Assembly: GCA_900230115.1 (NCBI GenBank)
Contig: LT907983.1
Span: 2,232,001 to 2,296,000, forward strand
DNA: 64,000 nt
Direction of reading: 5' to 3'
Origin: Spirosomataceae bacterium TFI 002
GTDB lineage: Bacteria; Bacteroidota; Bacteroidia; Cytophagales; Spirosomataceae
Positions within the stretch are counted from its first letter, which is position 1; each line of letters starts with the position of its first letter. The position numbers and the translations under genes are program-made. Shown here in pieces: positions 27,024-36,298 of this stretch. Below the pieces are notes generated by a model that was not told the DNA's origin, did no database searches, and saw only the letters and a list, made by a program, of their open reading frames with translations.

Positions 27024-28212
27024 TTCTAAACGTCGTCCCTTTATTAGCTTCGCTAGTTTTTACATATAACTTTCCTTGGTGGTAGGTTTCCACAATACGC
27101 TTAGCGAGAGTTAAACCCAAACCCCAACCTCTCTTTTTGGTAGAAAACCCAGGGCTAAATACTTTTGAAAGGTTTCTTTTACTAATCCCTTTTCCTGTAT
27201 CTGTAATATCTATTGCCACTTTTCCTTTGGCCAGTGGTAAAATATCAATAGTTAAGTTTCCTTTAGCACTCATTGCATCAACCGCATTTTTGCATAAGTT
27301 TTCTATCACCCATTCGAATAGGTTTTTATTCACCATTTTAAGGTGAGGTTCTTCCAATTCATTGTTGATAAACCAATTAATTCTGGTCGAAATACGTTTT
27401 TCTAAATACTTAGCTGTGTTTTCAACCATGGCCCCTATATCCTCCTCATTCATGCTAGGTACAGACCCTATATTAGAAAAACGGTTGGTAATTGTCTCTA
27501 ATCTGGAGATGTCCTTTTCCATTTCATGGGCTATAGAATCATCAAATTCAGCTCCAGAGCGAAGTACCTCAACCCAACCCAAAAGTGCTGAAATTGGCGT
27601 ACCTAGCTGATGTGCAGTTTCTTTGGCCAAACCAACCCATACCCTGTTTTGCTCCGCCTTACGGGAAGAATTGTATGCTATAAATGCAAGCGATCCGAAG
27701 ATTAAGAAAGTAGCTAAAAGCACGTATGGAAAAAACTTTAACTCCTTTAATATAAGGGAACTAGAGTAATATAAATATGCTCGCTGACCACCTAAATCTA
27801 TTTCGATAGGATCATGCTCCTCGCTCATTTGTGCAATTTTGAGATAAAGCAGATCCTCTCGCTCCTTATCAGTAAAACTGGCAAGCTTGGTACTATCCGA
27901 AAACTCCGGAATATTAACATTTATACCCGGCTTTCCGTTTGTAACAAGTATCACTGGGATAGTTTCATTTGCTTCAACCACCTCGCTAATAAAAGTATAA
28001 TCGCAATCATTGTTTATGTCTTGCTCAATGAAGAATCGCATACTCTCGGCGTAGAGTGTTGCATATTTTTTCTCCCTTTGATCTAGCTTTTGAGCTAATT
28101 GATTAAAATAAAACAAAACAGAAGCTGCAATTAGAAGCAATAGAACTATTACTACTATCCGCCCGCCAGAGATTTGTTTGTAGATATTAAAAAATACAGG
28201 ATTAGATGCCAT
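27013..28212 (-). CDS. Orphan sensor histidine kinase
   Basis: The 399-residue inner-membrane kinase has membrane segments near 18-38 and 160-180 enclosing a 120-residue periplasmic sensor. The H-box is KETAHQLGTPISALLGW with phospho-acceptor H201; later are NLCKNAVDAM (N-box), DITDTGKGIS (G1) and KRGWGLGLTLAKRI (G2). No HAMP domain was evident. No response regulator gene is adjacent, so its partner lies elsewhere. The region upstream is divergent from hemA. Confidence 0.9.
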   Translation of the reverse strand: MASNPVFFNIYKQISGGRIVVIVLLLLIAASVLFYFNQLAQKLDQREKKYATLYAESMRFFIEQDINNDCDYTFISEVVEANETIPVILVTNGKPGINVNIPEFSDSTKLASFTDKEREDLLYLKIAQMSEEHDPIEIDLGGQRAYLYYSSSLILKELKFFPYVLLATFLIFGSLAFIAYNSSRKAEQNRVWVGLAKETAHQLGTPISALLGWVEVLRSGAEFDDSIAHEMEKDISRLETITNRFSNIGSVPSMNEEDIGAMVENTAKYLEKRISTRINWFINNELEEPHLKMVNKNLFEWVIENLCKNAVDAMSAKGNLTIDILPLAKGKVAIDITDTGKGISKRNLSKVFSPGFSTKKRGWGLGLTLAKRIVETYHQGKLYVKTSEANKGTTFRIII

Positions 28213-28378
28213 GTTTAAGAAACTGATCGCACAAAATTAATTTGAGACTATTGAAACCTTTTAACGTTACAATTCCTTTAATATTTGCACTTTAACAAGA
28301 TTGGTTGCCACTATTTAGAATTTATCTAAATTAGTGAATTGTGATTTTGATCATAACAAATATATAGCAATCTGGGTG

Positions 28379-28386
28379 TAAATTTG
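28379..28386 (+). promoter_or_regulatory. TAAATTTG -7 box upstream of hemA
   Basis: The octamer fits the Bacteroidota consensus TAnnTTTG and ends 18 bp before the chosen hemA ATG. A TTG at the usual -33 spacing was not found, so it rests on the -7 box alone. Confidence 0.45.
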
Positions 28387-28404
28387 CACTGTAGAAAAAA
28401 ACGA

Positions 28405-29664
28405 ATGCAAGGAAGCTTAAAAGTATTATCAATATCTTACAAGAACACCCCTCTCACTATCCGCGAGCAAATTGCACTTAGTGAAGCTGAGATCAAATCG
28501 ATGTATTTGAAACTCAAGGATGTATTGGGCTTGTCGGAGGTTGTTATCCTTTCAACTTGCAACCGTACGGAAGTTTATTACTTGGCCGATATTGACATCC
28601 AAGAGACTATCTCAAAACTCTTGGCGATTGAAAAAGGTCTGTCATATGATAAAATTGCCCCTTTTATAATTTACTACAATAACGAGCAAGATGCTCTCAA
28701 TTACCTTTTTGAAGTTGGTACTGGTCTTCATTCTCAAGTAGTAGGTGACTTACAGCTGCCAAATCAAATTAAGAATGCCTACCAATGGTCAGCAGATGCA
28801 GAAATGGCTGGTCCATTTATTCATCGCTTAATGCACACGGTATTTTTTGTCAACAAGCGAGTTTTTCAAGAAACTTCGTTTAGAGACGGTGCCGCATCGA
28901 CCTCATACGCTGCAGTAGAAACAATTGAATCATTCTTACCACTTATTCCTGATGCTAAGATTTTAGTTCTTGGTCTTGGTGATGTAGGAAAAGATGTTTC
29001 GAAAACACTATTTGACAAAGGATACAAAGGGTTTACCATTTGTAATAGAACTTCGGAGAAAGCTGATAGAGCTGCTAACTCATTCGAAAGTGAAGTATTA
29101 GATTTCTCTGAACTTTACACTGCATTACCAAATTACGATATTATAATTTCTTCGGTTCAAGCCAATGAGCCAATTCTTAAGGTTGAAAACTTTAAGAATA
29201 TAAAGAACGGTAAAGTTAAATACCTAATTGACCTTTCTATTCCACGTAGCATAGACCCAGAAGTAGAAAACCTCAGTGGTGTTGTACTTTATGGATTGGA
29301 CGAAATACAACAAAGAGCATCAGAAGCCCTTGAGCGTAGAAAAGAATCTATTCCTACGGTAAAAAGTATCATTGCCGAGGCTGTGGAAGGACTTAATGAC
29401 TGGTCTGAGCAAATGGTAGTTTCTCCAACTATCCAAAAACTCAAAGTTGCATTAGAAAAAATTCGCAAAGAAGAAATGGCCAAGTACATGAAAGGCCTAA
29501 GCGAAGAAGAAGCTGGGAAGGTAGAAAAAATCACTACTAGCATGATGCAGAAAGTGATGAAACTTCCAGTATTACAACTCAAAGCAGCTTGCAAGCGAGG
29601 TGAAGCAGACACGCTAATAGATGTATTAAATGACCTTTTTGACCTCGAAAAGGTAAATGTTTAA
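28405..29664 (+). CDS. hemA: Glutamyl-tRNA reductase
   Basis: This enzyme reduces glutamyl-tRNA to glutamate semialdehyde with NADPH, the first step of tetrapyrrole synthesis. I chose the ATG at 28405 (MQGSLKVLSISYKNTPLTIR), typical of the family, over a TTG 21 bp upstream. The 419-residue product has catalytic C52 in VILSTCNRTEVYYL, the segment VGDLQLPNQIKNAY, the nucleotide-binding ILVLGLGDVGKDVSK, and a helical dimerisation tail. No other heme gene is adjacent. Its last 8 bp overlap the start of the metallo-beta-lactamase gene. Confidence 0.93.
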   Translation: MQGSLKVLSISYKNTPLTIREQIALSEAEIKSMYLKLKDVLGLSEVVILSTCNRTEVYYLADIDIQETISKLLAIEKGLSYDKIAPFIIYYNNEQDALNYLFEVGTGLHSQVVGDLQLPNQIKNAYQWSADAEMAGPFIHRLMHTVFFVNKRVFQETSFRDGAASTSYAAVETIESFLPLIPDAKILVLGLGDVGKDVSKTLFDKGYKGFTICNRTSEKADRAANSFESEVLDFSELYTALPNYDIIISSVQANEPILKVENFKNIKNGKVKYLIDLSIPRSIDPEVENLSGVVLYGLDEIQQRASEALERRKESIPTVKSIIAEAVEGLNDWSEQMVVSPTIQKLKVALEKIRKEEMAKYMKGLSEEEAGKVEKITTSMMQKVMKLPVLQLKAACKRGEADTLIDVLNDLFDLEKVNV

Positions 29665-30361
29665 GCTTAAATTTCTACTTGGTTTCTTCATTATCTCTTG
29701 TGCTGCACAAGCACAATTTGAGCTTCAAGAACTCACGCCCAACATTCATATTTTCACAACCTACAATACCTACCAAGGCAACAAAATCTCGGCAAATGGC
29801 ATGATTGCTATTACGAAGAAAGGTGCTATCGTAATAGATACTCCTTGGGATGAGGCGGAGTTTCAAACTTTGATCGACACTATCCAAAGCAAATGGGGCA
29901 AAGAGGTTAAAATCGTCATTGCAACACATTCTCACGCAGACAGAGCAGGTGGATTTGGTTTTTATAATGAAAAAGGAATTGAAACTATTAGCTCCAAACA
30001 AACCGACGAAATTCTAGCTTCGGAACTGAAGCCTAGAGCAAGCAAGGTTTTCCAAAAGGATACAACGATCAACTTGGGAGAGCAAAAGATTGAAGTAGTT
30101 TTCCCTGGAGAAGGGCACACCAAAGACAATGTGGTCGTTTATTTTGCGAAAGAAAAAGTCTTTTTTGGAGGTTGTTTCCTCAAAAGCGAAGGAGCAACCG
30201 ACAAAGGATACATAGGAGAAGCAAATCTTGAAACTTGGCCAGCTGCTATAAAAGCAACACAAAAACGGTTTAGAAAGGCCCTATTTGTAATACCAGGACA
30301 TGGTAAAGGTATTTCTCACAAAGCTTTTACAAATTCGCTAGAATTGCTACGAGAAAATTAA
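29657..30361 (+). CDS. Subclass B1 metallo-beta-lactamase
   Basis: The 234-residue exported protein has a signal peptide (GFFIISCAAQAQ) and every zinc ligand of subclass B1: H91, H93 and D95 in ATHSHADRAGGFGFYN, H154 in GEGHTKDNVVVYF, C173 in GGCFLKSEGATDKGYIGEAN, and H215 in VIPGHG. K176 and N190 match substrate-binding Lys224 and Asn233. The sequence resembles BlaB-type enzymes of Flavobacteriales, so beta-lactam (including carbapenem) hydrolysis is predicted but not proved. The ATG lies inside the end of hemA (8-bp overlap), implying translational coupling and a long-resident chromosomal gene rather than a recent cassette. Confidence 0.9.
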   Translation: MFKLKFLLGFFIISCAAQAQFELQELTPNIHIFTTYNTYQGNKISANGMIAITKKGAIVIDTPWDEAEFQTLIDTIQSKWGKEVKIVIATHSHADRAGGFGFYNEKGIETISSKQTDEILASELKPRASKVFQKDTTINLGEQKIEVVFPGEGHTKDNVVVYFAKEKVFFGGCFLKSEGATDKGYIGEANLETWPAAIKATQKRFRKALFVIPGHGKGISHKAFTNSLELLREN

Positions 30362-30594
30362 TCTACGATTGCAACTTACAACTCTCCAATAGTGAAGGGA
30401 AACCTTGAACTATTGAAAAGCTAAACATCAACCGTTTATCCAACTAACCAATCATTTTTTCAACTATTAATCTTTCATAGCAGGAATGACCATTTTCATG
30501 CTTTTGAGTAATTAAAAGGTCGATTTTTAACACCAAAATTGAGCTGAAAATGTTAAATATGACAAATCTCATAACTACTTACGTATATATGGTA

Positions 30595-30602
30595 TAGTTT
30601 TG
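30595..30602 (+). promoter_or_regulatory. TAGTTTTG -7 box for the DoxX-like gene
   Basis: TAGTTTTG fits TAnnTTTG and lies 17 bp before the ATG at 30620. A second match, TACCTTTG at 30608-30615, would place the start of transcription inside the coding region, so the first is preferred. Confidence 0.4.
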
Positions 30603-30619
30603 GCTAATACCTTTGTATC

Positions 30620-31066
30620 ATGGAAGTACAAATAACTAAAAGTAATTCTATTCAAGTTGATAACTCAAAGATTCTTAACCGTATCCTTTGGGTAAATAGA
30701 GCTGCTCTATTTGTTGTTTTTTACTGGTTTGGCTTTTTGAAACTTACCAATATTTCTCCTGCAGAAGGCTTGGTGACAAAGCTGCACGAACTCACCCTCG
30801 CTCCTCTTATTAATGTTGAATATTTTTTAATAATACTTGGTGTACTTGAGTGCTTTATAGGACTGCTATGGCTAGTACCCAAAGCCACAAAATGGACCTT
30901 TATACTGTTTTGTGCTCAAATGTTCGCCACTTTTTTACCACTACTGATGTGCCCTGCAGAAACATGGCAGAACATCATGGTACTCACCCTTACAGGTCAA
31001 TATATTGTCAAAAATGTAGTACTTATTGCAAGTGCTTGTACCATCTATTTTATTTGGAAGAAGTAG
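30620..31066 (+). CDS. DoxX-like small membrane protein
   Basis: The 148-residue protein has four membrane segments. The segment FVVFYWFGFLKLTNISPAEG and FLIILGVLECFIGLLWLVP fit the DoxX/DUF417 membrane family, seen in quinone or thiosulfate metabolism and in stress responses. The exact subgroup is uncertain. It stands 48 bp upstream of a lipoprotein gene and could begin the unit that runs to 32913. Confidence 0.6.
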   Translation: MEVQITKSNSIQVDNSKILNRILWVNRAALFVVFYWFGFLKLTNISPAEGLVTKLHELTLAPLINVEYFLIILGVLECFIGLLWLVPKATKWTFILFCAQMFATFLPLLMCPAETWQNIMVLTLTGQYIVKNVVLIASACTIYFIWKK

Positions 31067-31114
31067 ATTCCCTCCACATTTAATAATTATCTTGCCAAGA
31101 AAAATTCCTGGCCG

Positions 31115-31795
31115 ATGAAAAAATACGTTTTCTTACTACCCTTTCTACTTCTTCTAGCATGTTCTCCAGCCAAAAAATACGCAGATACAAAAACATATTG
31201 GGAAGAAGACATTAAAAAGCTTGAAGCACAAGACAAAATCGAAAACTACCCAGATGATGCAATTCTGTATATTGGGAGTTCTAGTATAAGGTTATGGAAG
31301 AATATTGATGAAGATATGCAGCCATACAACTCTATTCAAAGAGGATATGGCGGAGCCCACTTTTATGACCTTATTCATTTTACAGACAGATTAGTTTCCC
31401 CACATAAAATTCAAGCTTTGGTTATTTTTGTAGCCAATGACATTACTGGAGGAGATGCTGATATTCCACCCAAAGAAGTGTTAAGGCTTTTTAAATACAC
31501 AGTTAGTGAAGTAAGGAAATCACACCCAAATATTCCAATTTTTCAAATTGCAATTACTCCAACACCGAGTCGTTGGGCGGTTTGGGATCAAACTAAACAA
31601 GCAAATGAGCTTTTACAGGCCTATTGTAATCGTACACAAGGTCTCCACTTTATAGAAACAGAAGAAGCTTTCCTAGATGGTGACGGCCAACCTAGACCAG
31701 AACTTTTTATTCAAGATATGCTCCACCTCAAGCAAGTTGGTTACGATATTTGGAAAGAATTAATTAAAAACGAACTTGACGCAGTACTTAAATGA
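31115..31795 (+). CDS. SGNH/GDSL-type hydrolase lipoprotein
   Basis: The 226-residue product begins MKKYVFLLPFLLLLACSPAK (lipobox Cys16). It carries SGNH blocks: LYIGSSSIRLW (block I with the Ser), RGYGGAHFYDLI (block II Gly), VIFVANDITGGD (block III Asn) and QDMLHLKQVGYDIW (block V Asp and His). A secreted ester hydrolase is predicted. The stop overlaps the next gene's ATG (31792-31795), so it is coupled with the lactonase. Confidence 0.82.
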   Translation: MKKYVFLLPFLLLLACSPAKKYADTKTYWEEDIKKLEAQDKIENYPDDAILYIGSSSIRLWKNIDEDMQPYNSIQRGYGGAHFYDLIHFTDRLVSPHKIQALVIFVANDITGGDADIPPKEVLRLFKYTVSEVRKSHPNIPIFQIAITPTPSRWAVWDQTKQANELLQAYCNRTQGLHFIETEEAFLDGDGQPRPELFIQDMLHLKQVGYDIWKELIKNELDAVLK

Positions 31796-32913
31796 AATAT
31801 ACCCTAATTATATTATCCCTGCTTGGTCTTTGGTCTTGCAATAGCAAGGAGGAAGAAACCACAACTGTAGAAGTTCTACCATCAGAAACAATGCTCATAG
31901 GAACCTACACTGGTACCGGAAGCCAAGGAATATACGAATATACATTCAACCCAAATGATGGTACCTTTGCAGAAAAGTCTATAATAGGCGGAGTAGAAAA
32001 CCCTTCTTTTTTAAAGGCCAATAAAGCAGGAAATACCTTTTACTCTGTTTCCGAAGCAAATAAAGGCTCCCTCATTTCATTTTCAAAAGATAGCACGGGT
32101 TCTTGGAAAGAATTAAATAGGATTGAAGGTATTGGCTCTAGTCCATGCCATATCAACTTAGACAAAAGCGAAAAATGGATTTTTGTGGCCAATTATAGTA
32201 GTGGAGACTTGGTTGTTCTACCTATTGCAGCTGATGGTTCACTCGGCGAAATAAGCCAGCGAATAACTCATGAAGGAACTGGTCCAAATAAAAAAAGACA
32301 AACTAAGTCTCATGTGCACTCGGTAAATATTTCACCAGACAACACTTTGCTTTACGTTGCAGACTTGGGTATTGATAAAGTCGTGGTATACAATTTTGAT
32401 CAAAATACAGGACAACTAAGCCCTAAAAGCGAAATAATGACCCCTTCAGGATCTGGTCCAAGGCATTTGACATTTCACCCTAGCAAATCTATCATCTATG
32501 TTATAGAAGAATTAACTTCTACTATTAGTGTCGTGGATATCAGTTCAGACTCTAGTGTGGTTATTCAAAACTTAACTACTCTACCTGAAGGATTTGATGA
32601 AGAAAGTTATTGTGCTGACATTCATATCGATAAAGCAGGAAAGTACTTATACGGCTCCAATCGCCTTCATGATACCATTGCTTTATTCGAAGTTCAAGAA
32701 GACGGAACAATTAAAGCAAAAAGCCATCACTCAACCCTAGGCTCATTTCCAAGGAATTTTGCTTTAGATCCTAGTGGAAAATACCTTATTGCTGCAAATC
32801 AGAAGTCGGATAACATCGTGATTTACAATATTGATCCTAGCGACGGAACAATAGGGCCGTTGACACAACAAATTAAAGTCCCAGCTCCCGTTTGCATTGA
32901 ATTTATTCAATAA
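31792..32913 (+). CDS. Secreted lactonase-family beta-propeller lipoprotein
   Basis: The 373-residue protein (MKYTLIILSLLGLWSCNSKE, lipobox Cys16) is a seven-bladed propeller of the 6-phosphogluconolactonase (Pgl) type: MLIGTYTGTGSQGIYEY, NPSFLKANKAGNTFY, SHVHSVNISPDNTLLYVADL, GSGPRHLTFHPS and SFPRNFALDPSGKYLIAANQ. Cytoplasmic Pgl opens 6-phosphogluconolactone; exported copies such as this probably act on sugar lactones outside (inference). It overlaps the SGNH hydrolase gene by 4 bp, suggesting the two hydrolases work in the same uptake or degradation route. Confidence 0.82.
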   Translation: MKYTLIILSLLGLWSCNSKEEETTTVEVLPSETMLIGTYTGTGSQGIYEYTFNPNDGTFAEKSIIGGVENPSFLKANKAGNTFYSVSEANKGSLISFSKDSTGSWKELNRIEGIGSSPCHINLDKSEKWIFVANYSSGDLVVLPIAADGSLGEISQRITHEGTGPNKKRQTKSHVHSVNISPDNTLLYVADLGIDKVVVYNFDQNTGQLSPKSEIMTPSGSGPRHLTFHPSKSIIYVIEELTSTISVVDISSDSSVVIQNLTTLPEGFDEESYCADIHIDKAGKYLYGSNRLHDTIALFEVQEDGTIKAKSHHSTLGSFPRNFALDPSGKYLIAANQKSDNIVIYNIDPSDGTIGPLTQQIKVPAPVCIEFIQ

Positions 32914-32998
32914 GTAATTGACTTCAACAAGTTAAACCTTTCTAGCTAACGCTATTTCGGTAATTTTGTCGTTAAATACATACCAAAAGTAAAATCGC

Positions 32999-33919
32999 TT
33001 GAAGTTTAATCTTTTTCTGTTAGTTGTACTTTGTTTCACCCTTGAGTCTTGCTTTTTATTTGAAAAGCCTGAGCCACCTATAGATCCTCCAGTTATAGAG
33101 GAAACGGTAAGCTTTGTGGATACACCAGATGCTTTTCCTATTCAAAGAGGATTAGTGGATGAGGCCTCTGGCTTGGTTGCCAGTAGAATAATAGAGAATG
33201 GACTTTGGGTACATCAAGATGGCAATAACCAGCCAGATCTTTATTTGATAAACAAACAAGCTGCACTACTAGGGAAATGGAGACTTCCGTTTGAAAACAG
33301 AGACTGGGAAGACATCGCTTGGGGTATTGACCCTGTGAATAAAAACAATTACCTATACATTGCGGACACTGGTGACAATGCAGTTCAGTACAACGAATAT
33401 TATATATATAGGTTTTTGGAGCCAAAAAGTATTGATGATGGCATTGGTGGCCTAGAAAAGTTCAGCTTTAAGTACACCGGTGGGACTACTAATAGCTACA
33501 ATTCGGAAGCATTATTGGTTGATCCAGCAACCGGAGATATTTATATAATAACTAAGGAAGGCTTTAACGTGAGTGTTTTCCGAATGACTTACCCTCAATC
33601 TACCACCACTGTAAATGATGCCAACTTTTTAGGTACTATTCCTTATTTCAACATTGTAGGTGCAGATATCTCGGCTGACGGCAAAGAAATATTAATGAAA
33701 AGCTATCCAGCGATCTATTTTTGGAAAAGAAAAGAAAATGAAAGTATTTACTCGGCTCTGTCAAGAAGTAGAGATGTAAGTCCTGCCTACGAAATTGAGC
33801 GTCAAGGCGAAGCTATCGGTTTTGATAAAGAACAAAACGGATTTTACACCTTAAGCGAAAGGGCAGAAGGCCCTCAAGTTTCTTTACGTTATTATGGGAA
33901 AATAAAGTCTGATAAATAA
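32999..33919 (+). CDS. Lipoprotein with propeller-like repeats
   Basis: A TTG start at 32999 gives MKFNLFLLVVLCFTLESC with lipobox Cys18; an in-frame TAA 9 bp upstream excludes a longer start. TAATTTTG, a -7-like box, lies at 32961-32968. The 306-residue mature part includes NRDWEDIAWGI and YIADTGDNAVQYNEYYIYRF, then further blade-like repeats. I recall similar DTGDN proteins as uncharacterised in Bacteroidota. Role unknown. It is convergent with ffh. Confidence 0.65.
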   Translation: MKFNLFLLVVLCFTLESCFLFEKPEPPIDPPVIEETVSFVDTPDAFPIQRGLVDEASGLVASRIIENGLWVHQDGNNQPDLYLINKQAALLGKWRLPFENRDWEDIAWGIDPVNKNNYLYIADTGDNAVQYNEYYIYRFLEPKSIDDGIGGLEKFSFKYTGGTTNSYNSEALLVDPATGDIYIITKEGFNVSVFRMTYPQSTTTVNDANFLGTIPYFNIVGADISADGKEILMKSYPAIYFWKRKENESIYSALSRSRDVSPAYEIERQGEAIGFDKEQNGFYTLSERAEGPQVSLRYYGKIKSDK

Positions 33920-33964
33920 TCGAGATTCACACTCCCATAATAAGGTATTAATACAATACTGAAA

Positions 33965-35284
33965 TCAACCGAACATTTTGCCGAGCTTTCCTGCTCCCTG
34001 CATTTTGTTCATTTTCTTCATCATCTTTTTCATCTGATCAAATTGCTTAAGTAAGTTATTAACTTGCTGTACAGATGTACCACTACCTTTAGCAATTCTC
34101 ATTTTACGCTTGCCATCGATGATGTCTGGATTCTCACGTTCCACTTTTGTCATGGACTGAATCACCGCCTCTATTGGCTTAAAAGACTCATTATCAATAT
34201 CTAAGTCTTTTATTTGCTTACCCATTCCTGGGATCATGCCGAGTAAGTCTTTGACATTACCCATTTTCTTGATCTGCTGAATCTGCTGAATGAAGTCATT
34301 GAGGTCAAATTTGTTTTGCCTCATTTTCTTATTCAAGCTCTTGGCTTCGTCTTCGTCAAAAGCCTGCTGAGCACGCTCCACAAGAGAGATAACATCTCCC
34401 ATTCCGAGGATTCTGCTCGCCATACGATCTGGATAGAAGATATCAAGATCTTCCATCTTCTCGCCAGTACTCATGAACTTGATTGGCTTCTCTACAACTG
34501 CACGAATAGAAAGTGCAGCTCCACCACGCGAATCACCATCTAGCTTAGTAAGTACAACTCCGTCAAAATTCAATCTCTCATTGAACGTCTTAGCTGTATT
34601 TACGGCATCTTGACCTGTCATGGAGTCAACCACAAATAAGATCTCCGATGGATTGATTGCATTTTTAATGTTTTCAACCTCATTCATCATCACCTCATCC
34701 ACAGCTAAACGACCAGCTGTATCCACGATAATGATATTCTTCCCTTTTGCTTTAGCTTCTTTTACTGCATTTTGAGTAATCTCTACAGCATTCTTGTTAT
34801 CAGGCTCAGCATATACATCTACGCCGATCTGCTCTCCTAAAACCTGAAGTTGCTGAATCGCTGCAGGACGATAAATATCACCTGCAACTAACATTACTTG
34901 CTTCCCTTGTTTTTTGAGATAGGAAGCAAACTTACCAGAAAAGGTTGTTTTTCCTGAACCTTGCAAACCTGCAATAAGAACAATTGCCGGCGAGCCAGTA
35001 ATATTAACTTTTTGAGCTGTACCACCCATTAAGGCTGTAAGCTCCTCTTGAACAATTTTTGTAAAAAGTTGCCCAGGCTCTACCGCGATGTTCACTTTTC
35101 TGTCTAATGCCTCTTGCTTAACCTTATCGGTTACTTCTTTGGCTACTTTAAAGTTCACATCGGCATCTATAAGTGCCCTGCGTATCTCCTTTACTGTTGC
35201 CGCAATGTTTACATCAGTAATTCTTCCTTTGCCTTTAAGGGTTTTAAAGGCTCCTGCTAGTTTGTCCTGTAAGCTTTCGAACAT
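33965..35284 (-). CDS. ffh: Signal recognition particle protein
   Basis: Ffh binds SRP RNA and signal peptides and targets membrane proteins to FtsY in a GTP-dependent cycle. The 439 residues show the helical N domain, then the G domain with GLQGSGKTTFSGKFA (near 107), VAGDIYRPAAIQQL, VDTAGRLAVDEVMMNE and LTKLDGDSRGGAALS, and the Met-rich M domain ending MKKMMKKMNKMQGAGK. Ordinary length and all GTPase motifs intact. Its predicted promoter overlaps the terminator of the gene upstream. Confidence 0.95.
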   Translation of the reverse strand: MFESLQDKLAGAFKTLKGKGRITDVNIAATVKEIRRALIDADVNFKVAKEVTDKVKQEALDRKVNIAVEPGQLFTKIVQEELTALMGGTAQKVNITGSPAIVLIAGLQGSGKTTFSGKFASYLKKQGKQVMLVAGDIYRPAAIQQLQVLGEQIGVDVYAEPDNKNAVEITQNAVKEAKAKGKNIIIVDTAGRLAVDEVMMNEVENIKNAINPSEILFVVDSMTGQDAVNTAKTFNERLNFDGVVLTKLDGDSRGGAALSIRAVVEKPIKFMSTGEKMEDLDIFYPDRMASRILGMGDVISLVERAQQAFDEDEAKSLNKKMRQNKFDLNDFIQQIQQIKKMGNVKDLLGMIPGMGKQIKDLDIDNESFKPIEAVIQSMTKVERENPDIIDGKRKMRIAKGSGTSVQQVNNLLKQFDQMKKMMKKMNKMQGAGKLGKMFG

Positions 35285-35316
35285 GCTCTAAAATCTTTCT
35301 TTGTTGAAATGGAATA

Positions 35317-35348
35317 CAAATTTAGCGTTTTGTTTCATGCAATTACAA
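35317..35348 (-). promoter_or_regulatory. Promoter of ffh
   Basis: On the minus strand TTG (complement of 35346-35348), 21 bp, then TAAATTTG (complement of 35317-35324) fits the Bacteroidota TTG-N19 to 21-TAnnTTTG pattern. The ffh ATG is at 35284, giving a leader of about 25 nt. The TTG lies in the T-tract of the upstream terminator. Confidence 0.6.
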
Positions 35349-35382
35349 AAAATCGGCACCTCATATCATATAAGGTGCCGAT
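35346..35382 (-). terminator. Rho-independent terminator of the 35440 gene
   Basis: ATCGGCACCT (35352-35361) and AGGTGCCGAT (35373-35382) form a perfect 10-bp stem with an 11-nt loop, followed on the minus strand by six T. It ends transcription leaving the secreted-protein gene at 35440, just before the ffh promoter. Confidence 0.85.
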
Positions 35383-35439
35383 GGCAAAGGTCTTGTGGAT
35401 TATTAGTACAAGCTTAAATTAATTGATCACTCTCCATAA

Positions 35440-35808
35440 TTACTTAATTTCAGGAGTTGCAATTCTTGTTGTTTCTATTTTAAATGGTTTCTCGATAACT
35501 TCTTCACCATTTCTTACTTCAAAGCTATAAGCTCCATCAGATAAGAACGATAAGTCAAACTTCTTGATATAAGCTGTTTGCTTGTTTACTACTTCTTTGT
35601 AAAGCACTACTCCTGCTTCATCTTTGATAGTTACTACAGCTTTTTGAGTCAAATTACTTGCTGTAAGTACAAACTTAAGGCCTGCCATAGCTTTTACACT
35701 AAGCTCCGTTTCTGCTACTTTTACAATAGCCATGTCGTTATTTGCTACACTTGTGTTGCTTAATAATACTCCGATTAATAATGCAACTGATAAAATTGTA
35801 CGTTTCAT
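35440..35808 (-). CDS. Small secreted protein, unknown function
   Basis: The 122-residue product has a signal peptide (MKRTILSVALLIGVLLSNTS, then VANN). The mature 95 residues form a single immunoglobulin-like beta domain (TIKDEAGVVLYKEVVNKQTA, then FDLSFLSDGAYSFEVRNGEE), similar in look to DUF3244 and to T9SS tail domains. It is monocistronic with its own predicted promoter (35900-35931) and strong terminator, suggesting high expression (inference). Confidence 0.7.
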   Translation of the reverse strand: MKRTILSVALLIGVLLSNTSVANNDMAIVKVAETELSVKAMAGLKFVLTASNLTQKAVVTIKDEAGVVLYKEVVNKQTAYIKKFDLSFLSDGAYSFEVRNGEEVIEKPFKIETTRIATPEIK

Positions 35809-35899
35809 ATTCTTTCTTTGGTTTTGTTTTCTTTAAACTTTATAATTCTTGGTTTTATACAAGCACTAATTCAAGTCCATCAGAAAACCTTTGTCGATG

Positions 35900-35931
35900 C
35901 AAACCTACCCTATTCGCCTAATACGAGTCAA
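35900..35931 (-). promoter_or_regulatory. Promoter of the 35440 secreted-protein gene
   Basis: On the minus strand TTG (complement of 35929-35931), 21 bp, then TAGGTTTG (complement of 35900-35907) fits the Bacteroidota promoter pattern. The leader to the ATG at 35808 would be about 85 nt. Confidence 0.5.
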
Positions 35932-36290
35932 TTAAGAAATTGTTAAGTCCAAAAGTTCCTATCACGATCCTATGCATTTCTTTGAATAATACCACGTTCT
36001 TAGTTAGTTCCTATGAAGTTCTTGATATTGTACAAGGCTTTTTTTTCTGCCCTCAAAAGTTCAATTGTGATGGTTTCAAGAAATGAGTAGGATATTGAAG
36101 TTTTGAAATGAAAATAATTGTTGAAAAAATACAAACAAGTATTTCCTGCCTTTTCAAAATCACTAAATATTTGGCTTTCAAGGGTTCAAATTCACCTCAA
36201 TCAGGGCATTGAATATTTGCAAAAAAACTTTCGATTCTGTAAAAATTGATTATTTTTTAAACTGAGCTTAGATTAATAAAGAAATATCCG

Positions 36291-36298
36291 TACTTTTG
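36291..36298 (+). promoter_or_regulatory. TACTTTTG -7 box upstream of rpsL
   Basis: TACTTTTG fits TAnnTTTG, 49 bp before the rpsL ATG. No TTG was found at -33 spacing. A small hairpin follows in the leader at 36301-36317. Confidence 0.5.
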
